Positions 1 through 9,557 of a DNA stretch of 64,000 nt are shown here, piece by piece. Numbering within the stretch: the first letter of the stretch is position 1; the number at the start of each line of letters is the position of its first letter. Under the pieces are notes generated by a model that had not been told where the DNA came from, ran no database searches, and saw only the letters and a program-made list of their open reading frames with translations. A program made the translations under genes and the position numbers. The stretch is from Hydrogenothermaceae bacterium (GTDB lineage: Bacteria > Aquificota > Aquificia > Aquificales > Hydrogenothermaceae): positions 62,001 through 126,000 of the forward strand of contig WIAL01000051.1 in NCBI GenBank assembly GCA_015519975.1, in the 5' to 3' direction.

Positions 1-1067
1 AATGCTTTTTTTAGGTCTTCTTCTAAATTTCCATCATAAGCACTTGTATTTTTAAAATAAAAATTGAACTCTGTATTTTCTGGAATTGCCAAAAATATTA
101 TTGGAGTTGGATTTTGCCAGTCTGCTGGTGGTTGAGGTTCTTTTTCATTTTGATAGTAGTTTGGATAATGAACATTCATAATATCTACATCAAAACCTTC
201 AAACTTTGTAGGATACGCGTCTAAAATTATGAGATTTCCCTTTTGTTGTTGATTTCCAAAAATTTGAACGATTTTTTCAATTTTCTCTTGAAAAATGGAA
301 TTTACGAAATCTATAAGTTCCTGTTTTTTTGCTTCTAATTCTTCTTTGGATAAATCTTTATCTATTTCTTTAAATTTTTTGTCAAAATTTCCATTTTGTA
401 TTTTTTCTATAAGTTTTTCCTTTTGCTGGTTAAACTTATCTGACTGGTATTTTTCTATTAAATTTTCTACAACTAAATATTTAAAACCGTCCCAATCCAC
501 TAATTCCCAAATCTTATAAGCTCTAAGGACTCCCTTTATAGCAGACGCTGGTATATAAGGAACTCCATAAATATGATGAAGTTTTATTGATGTTTCCAAA
601 ACTGAATCTACACCAAGTCCTACTATAAGTCTTGATGATGTTCTTAAGGAGAAATATTTATCAGAAATAAAATTTTGTATATTATTGATATTTTCAATGT
701 ATTGGTTAATTTGGGGATAAACTCTTTTTTTTAAAATATTACGATATTTTTCAATTCCATTTTTTAAATCAATTACAAATTGTTTTTTATATTCCTTTCC
801 TGAAATCTTATATTTTTTACTTCTTTCGTTGATCTCAAAAGTTTTTCTGATTGCAACACTAAAAACTTTATCATCTTTTATTAAAGGCAAATAAGAAACA
901 GTTTTTACTAAACTGATATCATTTATTTTAGAAATGTTTTTATCCTCAAATTCCAAAAAATCAAGATATTTATTTAATAGGAGGGAAACATTCTCTATCT
1001 GCCAACTAAAGTTGGAAAGGGCTGTTTTTGTATCTTTTAAAATAACTGATGATAATGTCTTAGCCAT
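1..1067 (-). CDS. cmr6: Cmr6, type III-B CRISPR RAMP subunit (3' end off the window)
   Basis: The first 355 codons are present; the frame is open to base 1, so the C-terminus is missing. Translation begins MAKTLSSVILKDTK, with ATG at 1067-1065, one base after the cmr5 stop. Around residues 150-180 it has the family signature: a GLGVDSVLETS stretch, then GVPYIPASAIKGVLRAY (IPASAIKG at about residues 172-179), the RAMP segment shared by Cmr1, Cmr4 and Cmr6. A later IFGNQQQKGNLIILDAYP segment also fits Cmr6. In known Cmr complexes Cmr6 is a Cas7-like subunit that joins Cmr1 at the end of the filament distal to the crRNA tag. Its place last in a cmr1-2-3-4-5-6 order supports the call. Confidence 0.92.
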   Translation of the reverse strand, partial: MAKTLSSVILKDTKTALSNFSWQIENVSLLLNKYLDFLEFEDKNISKINDISLVKTVSYLPLIKDDKVFSVAIRKTFEINERSKKYKISGKEYKKQFVIDLKNGIEKYRNILKKRVYPQINQYIENINNIQNFISDKYFSLRTSSRLIVGLGVDSVLETSIKLHHIYGVPYIPASAIKGVLRAYKIWELVDWDGFKYLVVENLIEKYQSDKFNQQKEKLIEKIQNGNFDKKFKEIDKDLSKEELEAKKQELIDFVNSIFQEKIEKIVQIFGNQQQKGNLIILDAYPTKFEGFDVDIMNVHYPNYYQNEKEPQPPADWQNPTPIIFLAIPENTEFNFYFKNTSAYDGNLEEDLKKA

Positions 1068-1068
1068 T

Positions 1069-1503
1069 TTAATCTCCCTTTTTCAGCATTGCTTCTGAAA
1101 ATCTCTTAAGCCAGTTTAAAAGCCTTAAAGTTTCTTCTGTTGCGAACATGTATTCTTCTGTTTTTGCTTCTAAGATGATTGGATTTAAGATTTTAGCTAT
1201 GTTTTCTTTATTTTTTAGTTTTTCTAAATTGTTAAACCATTCTTCTTTAAATTCACCTTTAACTACTTTTAAATCCGTTTCATTAAAAAGCCAGTTTGAT
1301 ATGATTGCAATTGCGAATAAGTGTTGTTCTTTCCCTTTTGAAAATAAAAAGGAAAGAGTATTTCCAAGTCCATTAGTCAGTATTAAAGTTGGAAGTCTTC
1401 CAATTAGAGAAGAAAAATCTTTTTCATAATCTTTATTAATAACTTCATTTATCATTCTAAAGGCATAGTTTGCTCTTTTTTGTTCAAGAGTTTTATTACT
1501 CAT
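1069..1503 (-). CDS. cmr5: Cmr5, small subunit of the Cmr complex
   Basis: This 144-residue, mostly helical protein opens MSNKTLEQKRANYAF, the usual Cmr5 beginning in which an EQxRAxxA helix follows a short lead. A GRLPTLILTNGLGNTLSFL stretch (about residues 35-53) is the most conserved part of the family. Cmr5 is the Cas11-type subunit that lines the crRNA-target duplex and has no catalytic role. The start overlaps the end of cmr4 by 8 bases, so translation is probably coupled. Length is typical for the family. Confidence 0.93.
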   Translation of the reverse strand: MSNKTLEQKRANYAFRMINEVINKDYEKDFSSLIGRLPTLILTNGLGNTLSFLFSKGKEQHLFAIAIISNWLFNETDLKVVKGEFKEEWFNNLEKLKNKENIAKILNPIILEAKTEEYMFATEETLRLLNWLKRFSEAMLKKGD

Positions 1504-2368
1504 TTTTTCCCTCCAATATAGAAACCTTCGTAAATCCTCTTCCTAAGGTTTCATCTCCGCCAAATTGGAAAATTTTGCTATCCATGAAATTTGTAATTTT
1601 TTCTATATTCTTAGAGTTTTCTGTTCGTGAAAATATCAGATTATAAAAAACAGTTTCAGCAGGAACCAATTCTTCATACCATAGAGCTCCTTCTTTTACT
1701 GTTCCTGTAGTCTGGTCAATTCGTGTCCTTGCATTAACTTCTGTATGATTTTTCACAAAATATCGAAAACTATCATTTGGCAAAACTGCTATTTTTTTTG
1801 TATCAATATCCAGACCTAATTTATCAAAGCTATTTTTAAGGTCATTATCTATAGATACTTCAAAACTTAGTTCTTCTAAAACAAGATATTGGTTGTTAAT
1901 AACTGGTTCTTCTGAGCTAACTATAGCACCTTTATTTTTTAAATTCTCTTCATTAAAATTTATTTTTATTCCTGTATCCCTTTCAAATCTTTCTAAAACA
2001 AGAGGACAAGTTATCCAAGCAAAAACTCCTTTTACTGATTTCACAGGAAATAATAAAATTTTCCCATCTGTAAAAATAATATCTCCTTCTTTATCTCCGT
2101 AACCAAATAAATCAAAAAATTCTTCACATTTATCTTGATTAACAGTTTCAGGGCATGCTTCAGGTTTTTCAGGAAAATCATCTAAAGAAAAATTTGATTC
2201 TTCCAGTCCATATTCTGCTCTTATAACGCCTTTTATAGCAGTAGAAGGTATAACAGGGAAATCTGTATGTGCTTCTCTTTGTATAGGCAGATCGATTATG
2301 TCTAAAGTTGTTCCACTGCCAATATGCAGTGGCGTATGACAGTGATAAAAAGTTATTTTTTTATTCAT
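1496..2368 (-). CDS. cmr4: Cmr4, Cas7-type backbone ribonuclease of the Cmr complex
   Basis: 290 residues. The N-terminus shows the Cmr4 signature HTPLHIGSG (about 11-19), DLPIQREAHTDFPVIPSTA (26-44) and IKGVIR. Asp26 in DLPIQRE falls at the same number as the Asp of Pyrococcus Cmr4 known to be needed for cutting target RNA every six nucleotides, so the backbone should be catalytically active. A Gly-rich FGGDETLGRGFT motif near the C-terminus (about residues 268-279) is the usual closing RAMP motif. The gene overlaps cmr3 and cmr5 by 8 bases each. Confidence 0.96.
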   Translation of the reverse strand: MNKKITFYHCHTPLHIGSGTTLDIIDLPIQREAHTDFPVIPSTAIKGVIRAEYGLEESNFSLDDFPEKPEACPETVNQDKCEEFFDLFGYGDKEGDIIFTDGKILLFPVKSVKGVFAWITCPLVLERFERDTGIKINFNEENLKNKGAIVSSEEPVINNQYLVLEELSFEVSIDNDLKNSFDKLGLDIDTKKIAVLPNDSFRYFVKNHTEVNARTRIDQTTGTVKEGALWYEELVPAETVFYNLIFSRTENSKNIEKITNFMDSKIFQFGGDETLGRGFTKVSILEGKNE

Positions 2369-3425
2369 TTTTTCCCTCCGTTTTTACTGTTCCAATTATT
2401 GTTAAGCCAAATCCTATCGGATTAGCTTTATCAAAGTATGGAAGTTCATGGACATAAAAGTTTGGTTTTAACCAGTGATTATTAAAAATTTCATCTAACT
2501 TGTTTTCATCTACCAATCTATAATAAAAAACCGAGCCTTCAGGGAGTAGCTTAAATAGTCTTGTAGGGAAACTATCTGATTTTTTATTATTTTCTTTGTA
2601 AATGTTATACCATCCACTAAAAGTTATTGGTTTGCCTATTAGCTGTGCTACTAACTCAGCTCCATTTATTTTTGGTGGATAGTTTGTAGGAGTTAAAAGA
2701 ATTATTTTGAAACAACCGGTTTCCTGTATTTTGTTTTTTAAGTCTTCTTTTATATTTTCAAAAAGCACTGCAGGAGATTTGTCCGTAGTAGAAACATTTA
2801 CAACTTTAGCCTCTCCGCCTATTGTGAGAAAATCTTTTTTTTCATCAAGTTCTGCAAAGTTTTTATCAAATTCTGCAAAAAACTTAATATTTTGGCTAAA
2901 TCTTATAAAAGGCTGGAAAAATAACATTTTTTCTTTTGTAGTTCTTGTAGTTCTATCTATTTCTATGCCTGTTCTAATTTCTTTTTCTATAATATCTCCA
3001 AATAGATCGTAAATATCTTTTTTATCAAGTTTTTTTCCAAGTAAATAATTTTTCAGACCTTGTATGTTAATATATCTGCCACCAACTTTCATTTTTTTAT
3101 CCGTATCAAATTCAACAAAAAATTCAAGTTCATCTGAAGAAATAAAATCTTTGTCTGATTTTTTCAAAAATGAGTTTATAATCTCTCCATCTTCTTCAAA
3201 ACCGATATCAAGAGGAACAGGGAATAAAAAGCTTTCCTTTCCCTCATCATAAAAGGATAAAAATCTTAAACCTGTTTTTAGATTTGTGTTTTTATTAAAA
3301 GCACCAACAAAAGGAACAGGATTTAGGAAAAAATCACCTTCTCTATTATGCTGCTCCCCTGCATTAAAAGGTTTTCCATCCCCGAAAATTAGAACATCAA
3401 ATGGAGTTATTAAATATTTTCTCAT
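2361..3425 (-). CDS. cmr3: Cmr3, Cas5-type crRNA tag-binding subunit
   Basis: 354 residues. It starts with the characteristic Cmr3 string DVLIFGDGKPFNAGEQH (about residues 9-25), followed by a GDFFLNPVPFVGAF segment and, near the C-terminus, a Gly-containing NPIGFGLTIIG loop. In solved Cmr complexes Cmr3 caps the 5' tag of the crRNA and bridges Cmr2 to the Cmr4 backbone. The start overlaps the end of cmr2 by 4 bases (ATGA), the mark of a tightly coupled operon. Length is within the normal range. Confidence 0.93.
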   Translation of the reverse strand: MRKYLITPFDVLIFGDGKPFNAGEQHNREGDFFLNPVPFVGAFNKNTNLKTGLRFLSFYDEGKESFLFPVPLDIGFEEDGEIINSFLKKSDKDFISSDELEFFVEFDTDKKMKVGGRYINIQGLKNYLLGKKLDKKDIYDLFGDIIEKEIRTGIEIDRTTRTTKEKMLFFQPFIRFSQNIKFFAEFDKNFAELDEKKDFLTIGGEAKVVNVSTTDKSPAVLFENIKEDLKNKIQETGCFKIILLTPTNYPPKINGAELVAQLIGKPITFSGWYNIYKENNKKSDSFPTRLFKLLPEGSVFYYRLVDENKLDEIFNNHWLKPNFYVHELPYFDKANPIGFGLTIIGTVKTEGKNE

Positions 3426-5275
3426 TTTTCTATTACCTTTTGTTTATTTATGTATTTTGCTATTTTTAATATGTTTATTAGTTTTAAAGGATTATTAAAG
3501 TTACCATCCAGCTTTTTAAAGGTTTCAATTATTTCTTCAACCTTTTCTTCTTTAATTTTCTTTTTTAATAAAGATTTAAATAATTTTTCATTCATCTCAT
3601 TATTAGAACTTTCAAGCTCTATAAAAAGTTCATAGCTTTGTGTAATGAATGTGTTTGGAATTTCATCACATATTTTTAAGATTTTTTCAAAAATTTCATA
3701 TTTATCCCAAGAAAAAGAAGATTCCGAATATGCTAATGAATGCTTTATATATCCGAAATGAATTTTATTTTTTCCGCTATTCTTTGCTTTTTGCTCAAAC
3801 TCTCTAACTTTAGTTAAGACATAATTTAAAGGAAGTTTATGATATGCAAATAAAAGCCCTCCGCTCATTGTAAAACTATATTTTATATCTGCTTTTTCTT
3901 CATCTTGAATTTTATGTTTTATTTTTGCCTCAATATCTTTTAATTCTTCTTTAAAAGCTTCTTGTATTTCATTTGCACATTTTAAAGAAAATTCTATAGG
4001 CAATAATGCTAAAACATCATCTCCGCCAGCATATATAAATTTTCCATAGTTTTCATCTTCCACAATTTCTTTTACTTTTTGCGTAAATTCTGATAGTTTT
4101 TTGCTTAAATCTTTTTGCTCTTTTATATCATCTAAAAGTCTTAATTTAGCTCCCATCGAATCGCCATCCATAAGCAAAATAGCGAAGCTTTCAGAAGGAA
4201 ATTTGTTTAGCTTTTTGTAAACATCTGTTAGTTTTCTTGCAATCTCGGGTTTTTCTTCGTCCGTTTCCCAGACTTGAGGTATTAGATATTCTCCATCTAA
4301 GTTTAAGAGTTTTTCTAATCGGTCTTGTTCATCTTTCTTTAACTTTGGAACTGTTTGAGGAGTTTTAGAGAAATATTTTTCCTCCTTCCCCGTAGATTTA
4401 ATAATATTAATTATTTCATCTATTATCCGTGGATAATCTTTTAAAAAAAGTTTAAGAGTTGTAGTTGCTATTTCACTTACAGATGGAAAACTTTCTATTT
4501 TATAAGTTCTTTTCGCAAGACATACCCCACAAAGTCTTTCGCCTGTAGAAAATATTTTTTCTTCTTTTTTCCATAAGTCTTTCCAAAAACCATCTCCCTT
4601 ATAATCATTCCCATCTGCTTCGAGAATAATTCTATCTCCACAAAGGGTGCACCTGTAAGCTCCTTTTACAAAGTGAGGTTCTTTGATTTCTTTATCTATG
4701 AAATATTCATAGATCTGTTCAAAGCTAAGCCCTTCTACAAAAGGATTTTCTTTTTCTAAATCAATCAGCTTATAACTTTCTATAAATCTTTTATTAGGTA
4801 AAATTGAAGATTTTTTGTAGGCTATATGTTTATCTAATTTTCTTAAAGAACCTATATAATCATCTTCTAAAGGAATAGCTCCCCAGACTATATTTATAAA
4901 ATTTTCAAGCTGGTATTCCATTAATTCTTTTGAACCGTTTTTTATATTAAAAGGAATATTATTTGCTAAACTTTTTAGTTTTTCTTTTATAGTTTTTTCT
5001 AAATTTTGACCAAGTTCTTTAACTTCATTCTTTGAAGCTTTAATAGTGAATAAAATTTTATTCGGAACATTTGATATTTTTTCTTGCGTATCTTCAAGTA
5101 AATCTTCATGGGGAAATATAAATTCAACTTGATTTTCTAAAGATTTTACAGTTTCTTTTAATATATTTGAAATAATAAAACTACCTGCCCATAGGTCGTG
5201 GGATTTTCTTGATGCAGTTATTAACTTTTGAACTGATGGGATTGTTAGTTGAAAAAGATATATTCTTTTTTCCAT
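3422..5275 (-). CDS. cmr2: Cmr2/Cas10, type III-B large subunit with GGDD cyclase motif and no HD domain
   Basis: 617 residues. It begins directly with the first palm-like region (ASRKSHDLWAGSFIIS, about 21-36); the HD nuclease domain found at the front of many Cas10 proteins is absent, so DNase activity is not expected. A four-cysteine zinc site is formed by C209-x2-C212 and C249-x2-C252. The second palm has MDGDSMG (D370, D372) and the intact cyclase motif GGDD at 417-420, which in other type III systems makes cyclic oligoadenylate when target RNA binds. It lies between cmr1 (directly adjacent) and cmr3. The sequence predicts a signalling Cas10; the actual product cannot be read from it. 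Confidence 0.96.
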   Translation of the reverse strand: MEKRIYLFQLTIPSVQKLITASRKSHDLWAGSFIISNILKETVKSLENQVEFIFPHEDLLEDTQEKISNVPNKILFTIKASKNEVKELGQNLEKTIKEKLKSLANNIPFNIKNGSKELMEYQLENFINIVWGAIPLEDDYIGSLRKLDKHIAYKKSSILPNKRFIESYKLIDLEKENPFVEGLSFEQIYEYFIDKEIKEPHFVKGAYRCTLCGDRIILEADGNDYKGDGFWKDLWKKEEKIFSTGERLCGVCLAKRTYKIESFPSVSEIATTTLKLFLKDYPRIIDEIINIIKSTGKEEKYFSKTPQTVPKLKKDEQDRLEKLLNLDGEYLIPQVWETDEEKPEIARKLTDVYKKLNKFPSESFAILLMDGDSMGAKLRLLDDIKEQKDLSKKLSEFTQKVKEIVEDENYGKFIYAGGDDVLALLPIEFSLKCANEIQEAFKEELKDIEAKIKHKIQDEEKADIKYSFTMSGGLLFAYHKLPLNYVLTKVREFEQKAKNSGKNKIHFGYIKHSLAYSESSFSWDKYEIFEKILKICDEIPNTFITQSYELFIELESSNNEMNEKLFKSLLKKKIKEEKVEEIIETFKKLDGNFNNPLKLINILKIAKYINKQKVIEK

Positions 5276-6460
5276 TTATTTTGTTCTCCCCTGCATTTCT
5301 TTACTAACCCAATTTATAAAATTATCTATTATCTTGTAACCATAAGCTCCTATTTCTTTTTCTCCTTTATACTTTAAAATTAATTTTGAGTCATCCGGCT
5401 TAAATTTAGAGTAAAACACAGAAAGATTTAGAAACAGATTTCCATTTATTTCTTTAACTGAAACAAACATAGGAGAGCTTCTTCTTAAAATCTCTTTACC
5501 TTTTAATATTACAGACGCTTTAAATTTTCCGTCTGATGAAGAATATTGAATATTTAGTCCAAAAACTGGATTTCTTAGTTTTAAATTTTTAATGTTTCCA
5601 TTTACAAAATCCAAAATATCGTCATAATCTTTTGTATGTTTTTTATTAAAATCACTTTTTTGGGGGCTATCTGGATTCTCTCTGTATCCTCTGTAATAAG
5701 CTCCAAAAGTATAAAAAAGATTTTTCCAATTTCTCTTATTTGTATTTATTTGTGAAAATTTATAATAACCTTCTTTTAATACTGGTATATTAGGTAATTT
5801 GTTTAGATTACCTCTCTTATCAGTTAAGGAATTTATATTATCTATTGATAATTCAACAGCCCTTCTTATATCTTTTTCTATATATTCATTAAACTCTAAA
5901 TCTTGAATTTTTACACTCGACTTTACTATTTGCCAGCTACCAAAGCCTCTTCTTGCTCTTAGTCCGAAACCTCCGAAAGCTGTTGCTAAATAAAATGACA
6001 AAGCTATAAGTCTTTTTATTTCAGGTTTCAAACTTGGACTAAATAAGAATTTAACATTGAATGTAGAATCTGGAGCTATGATGTTTAGTTTTTCATCGTT
6101 GAATTTGAAAGATTTTGTTTTTCTATCATACTTAAATAAAACATTTCCTATTCCCAAATATATTAAGCCATTCATTTTACTTGAAAATTGGAGTTCAGAA
6201 CTATTTTTATCCAAATATTTAAGTTTTTTATTTGTTATCAAAATCCTAAACGGACTTTTTCTTTCCTGAGAGCCGAAGACCTTTTCTTCAAGTAATTTTA
6301 AAGCTTTAGTATCATTCCCAATAACAGAACCTGCTAGTGCACGAAACCAGTAACGCATTATACTTTTTATTTCTGAAGGACGAATATTATCATTCTGACC
6401 GAACCCTCCTCCCATAATTGTTGGAGTTATTACCTTTATATGAAAAGATATTTCCTTCAC
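5276..6460 (-). CDS. cmr1: Cmr1, RAMP subunit, first gene of the Cmr operon
   Basis: 394 residues. The N-terminus shows the Cmr1 hallmarks: VITPTIMGGGFGQND (about 10-24), then RPSEIKSIMRYWFRALAG (27-44), where other Cmr1 proteins read RPPSIKGxLRFWWRA. A GGFGLRARRGFGSW Gly-rich loop lies near residues 164-177. Cmr1 caps the complex at the 3' end of the crRNA. The start is GTG at 6460-6458, chosen because a GGGGAG ribosome site lies 8 bases upstream (about 6468-6474). As the first gene of the operon it faces the CRISPR leader of array 1. Confidence 0.93.
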   Translation of the reverse strand: MKEISFHIKVITPTIMGGGFGQNDNIRPSEIKSIMRYWFRALAGSVIGNDTKALKLLEEKVFGSQERKSPFRILITNKKLKYLDKNSSELQFSSKMNGLIYLGIGNVLFKYDRKTKSFKFNDEKLNIIAPDSTFNVKFLFSPSLKPEIKRLIALSFYLATAFGGFGLRARRGFGSWQIVKSSVKIQDLEFNEYIEKDIRRAVELSIDNINSLTDKRGNLNKLPNIPVLKEGYYKFSQINTNKRNWKNLFYTFGAYYRGYRENPDSPQKSDFNKKHTKDYDDILDFVNGNIKNLKLRNPVFGLNIQYSSSDGKFKASVILKGKEILRRSSPMFVSVKEINGNLFLNLSVFYSKFKPDDSKLILKYKGEKEIGAYGYKIIDNFINWVSKEMQGRTK

Positions 6461-6847
6461 AGCAAATCTCCCCTATAAATTAATAATTTTATTATTTTTC
6501 TATTTTTATTTTGTTAAATTTTAAAATTTATATTATATTAATATTAGAGTAATTTCAATCTGGCTACTTGAAAACAGAATAAGAGAATTTTAGTTTTCTT
6601 TTTTTAGAAAAGAACAATTGTTAGTAATAATTATTGTTAAGTTTTGCATTTTAAATAGAAAATATATTTTTGTGTAAGCTGGCTTTTTGTGGGCTTTAGA
6701 GAGAATATAATAGAAAATATATTTGCATTAATAAAGGTTCGATGCAATTTTGTATATTTAGAAAAGATTTATGTAAATCTTTAAATTTAAGATAAACTTT
6801 GATATTGCTTGTTATAAACAAAATTTTTTTCTAAATATAATTTACTG
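6461..6847 (+). promoter_or_regulatory. CRISPR leader of array 1, shared divergently with the cmr operon
   Basis: This 387-base stretch between cmr1 and the first repeat has no credible gene. It is very AT-rich, as leaders usually are. A 16-base direct repeat, AATAGAAAATATATTT, occurs at 6654-6669 and again at 6709-6724. Two small palindromes, AACAATTGTT and AATAATTATT, lie near 6614-6646. A TATAAT at 6836-6841 sits 6 bases before the first repeat. The orientation is inferred because the degenerate repeat is at the far (right) end. Confidence 0.6.
6532..6558 (-). promoter_or_regulatory. Possible promoter of the cmr operon
   Basis: On the minus strand a TATAAT (6537-6532) follows TTGAAA (6558-6553) with a 15-base spacer, about 70 bases before the cmr1 GTG. 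The region is so AT-rich that chance matches are likely, so this is tentative. Confidence 0.3.
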
Positions 6848-7074
6848 GTTTTATCTGAACTAAGTGGGATATAAAGTACTCTATTATAAAACGCACCTTT
6901 AACTTGAGTATGAGTTTTATCTGAACTAAGTGGGATATAAAGCTTCATTGGGTTTGGAAGCAGATTTTCAACCCTGCGAGTTTTATCTGAACTAAGTGGG
7001 ATATAAAGTTGTGGCAGACCGGACATACTCCCATTACTCTGTTAGGTTTTATCTGAACTAAGTGGGATATAAAA
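6848..7074 (+). CRISPR. CRISPR array 1: four 29-nt repeats, three 37-nt spacers
   Basis: Repeats lie at 6848-6876, 6914-6942, 6980-7008 and 7046-7074, each starting GTTTTATCTGAACTAAG and ending GGATATAAAG. The first three are identical; the last ends in A instead of G. All three spacers are exactly 37 nt (6877-6913, 6943-6979, 7009-7045). The repeat resembles the GTTTTAT...ATGTAAA(T/G) repeats known from type I-B loci of clostridia and fusobacteria (from memory). Reading on the plus strand places the leader on the left and the degenerate repeat at the old end. Confidence 0.96.
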
Positions 7075-7110
7075 TTTACAGTGAAGTATCCAAACTGACG
7101 AAACTCTGAC

Positions 7111-7139
7111 GTTTTAAGTGTAATAATATCACATTAGAC
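7111..7139 (+). repeat. Possible decayed fifth repeat of array 1
   Basis: Starting 65 bases after the last clear repeat (the array period is 66), the sequence GTTTTAAGTGTAATAA matches the repeat at 11 of its first 16 positions and then diverges. The near-exact register suggests an eroded terminal repeat; chance cannot be excluded in such AT-rich DNA. Confidence 0.4.
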
Positions 7140-7220
7140 GGCAAATTTTGTCAGAAATAAGGATATAAAACAAATATTAATTATTTAGGAAATTCAGATT
7201 TTTCAAGGGTTTAAGAGTAA

Positions 7221-7304
7221 TGCCCGAGGCGGGAGTCGAACCCGCACGCCCTTGCGGGCAGGGGATTTTGAGTCCCCCGCGTCTGCCAATTCCGCCACTC
7301 GGGC
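7221..7304 (-). tRNA. tRNA-Leu (anticodon CAA)
   Basis: On the minus strand an 84-base cloverleaf begins GCCCGAG and closes with CTCGGGC plus discriminator A. The anticodon arm is GGGGA-CTCAAAA-TCCCC, giving anticodon CAA (reads UUG). A long variable arm (GCCCGCAAGGGC) marks it as class II leucine tRNA, and the T arm GCGGGTTCGACTCCCGC is canonical. The 3' CCA is not encoded. It lies 18 bases downstream of the cyclophilin gene on the same strand and may be cotranscribed with it. Confidence 0.97.
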
Positions 7305-7322
7305 AAATTTATTAATATTATA

Positions 7323-7841
7323 CTATTTAACTCTTTTAATATGGTGGATTTTTACTGGATGAATAGGAACATCATTTAATCCAGCTTTAGAAGTTGTAGG
7401 AATTCTTGAAATCCATTCAACAACTTTCATTCCATCAATAACTTTTCCAAATACAGCATAACCATAAGTATCTGGAGTTTCCCCTTGATAGTCAAGCTGA
7501 TAATTTTCTGCAAGATTTATAAAAAATTGTGATGTGGCACTATCTATCTCCATTGTTCTTGCCATAGATACCGTGCCGTAGCTATTCCTAAGACCATTTT
7601 TTGCCTCATTTTTTATAGGAGGATATTTGGGAATTTTATAATTTAGATTCTCGTCAAATCCCCCTCCTTGAACTACAAATCCAGGAATTATTCTATGGAA
7701 AATTAACCCATCATAAAAACCATCTTCAACATATTTAAGAAAATTTTCTACAGTTATTGGAGCCTTATCTGGAAAAAGTTCTATTAAAAAGCTTCCTAAA
7801 TCTGTTTTTACTTCAACAATAGGATTTTCTTTTTCTTTCAC
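7323..7841 (-). CDS. ppiB: Cyclophilin-type peptidyl-prolyl cis-trans isomerase
   Basis: 172 residues, a single cyclophilin domain. Visible catalytic segments are FHRIIPGFVVQGGGF (H49, the catalytic Arg R50) and TSQFFINLAEN (about 108-118), with the GYAVFGKVIDGMKVV segment near the end. There is no signal peptide, so a cytoplasmic proline isomerase is expected. A GAGGTG ribosome site precedes the ATG. It stands alone on the minus strand, with tRNA-Leu immediately downstream. Confidence 0.93.
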   Translation of the reverse strand: MKEKENPIVEVKTDLGSFLIELFPDKAPITVENFLKYVEDGFYDGLIFHRIIPGFVVQGGGFDENLNYKIPKYPPIKNEAKNGLRNSYGTVSMARTMEIDSATSQFFINLAENYQLDYQGETPDTYGYAVFGKVIDGMKVVEWISRIPTTSKAGLNDVPIHPVKIHHIKRVK

Positions 7842-7888
7842 ATTTGCACCTCAGAAAATTTAATTTACAAAAATATTTTTATTTTTAA

Positions 7889-9214
<1,326 letters not shown>

Positions 9215-9252
9215 TATTAAGTTTATAAACTATCACAAATGGAGGATTTGCT

Positions 9253-9486
9253 ATGACAAGAGAAGAAGCTATACAAAAATTATTAGAAACAGACCCACAA
9301 TTCAAAGAATGGTATGAAGAACATGAAGAATTAAAATGGAAAGTTCATAAATTAGATAAACACTTTCCACCTGATCCTGAAATTGAAGCAGAAGAAGAAA
9401 GATTAAAAAGAAGGAAACTTTATTTAAAAGATTTAATGGAAGTTAGAATAAAAGAATTTATACAGCAAAACGAACAAGCTGCTTAA
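9253..9486 (+). CDS. Small YdcH/DUF465-like protein
   Basis: This 77-residue, highly charged helical protein resembles the DUF465 (YdcH) family: an LKWKVHKLDK segment is followed by EAEEERLKRRKLYLKDLMEVRI, matching the family pattern of a rLKKxKLxLKDxi helix. It follows ahcY by 38 bases with a good GGAGG site (9241-9245). Family function is unknown. I infer cotranscription with ahcY from spacing only. Confidence 0.75.
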   Translation: MTREEAIQKLLETDPQFKEWYEEHEELKWKVHKLDKHFPPDPEIEAEEERLKRRKLYLKDLMEVRIKEFIQQNEQAA

Positions 9487-9557
9487 TTTCATACAACTTT
9501 AACTTACCTTATAATAATATTGTTAAAAGTTTAATTTTTATTTAGGAGTATGTTTTT

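Noticed and set aside
6787-7026. 79-codon minus-strand frame with repeated LYIPLSSDKT
   Set aside because: It is a translation of the CRISPR repeats of array 1; the periodic peptide comes from the 66-base period.
1-7140. Type III-A (Csm) assignment
   Set aside because: The subunit order and the Cmr1, Cmr3 and Cmr6 signatures fit III-B only; no Csm2 to Csm5 is present.
7155-7171. AAATAAGGATATAAAAC resembling the end of the array 1 repeat
   Set aside because: It is out of register with the 66-base period and matches only a short AT-rich part; the site at 7111 is the better candidate.
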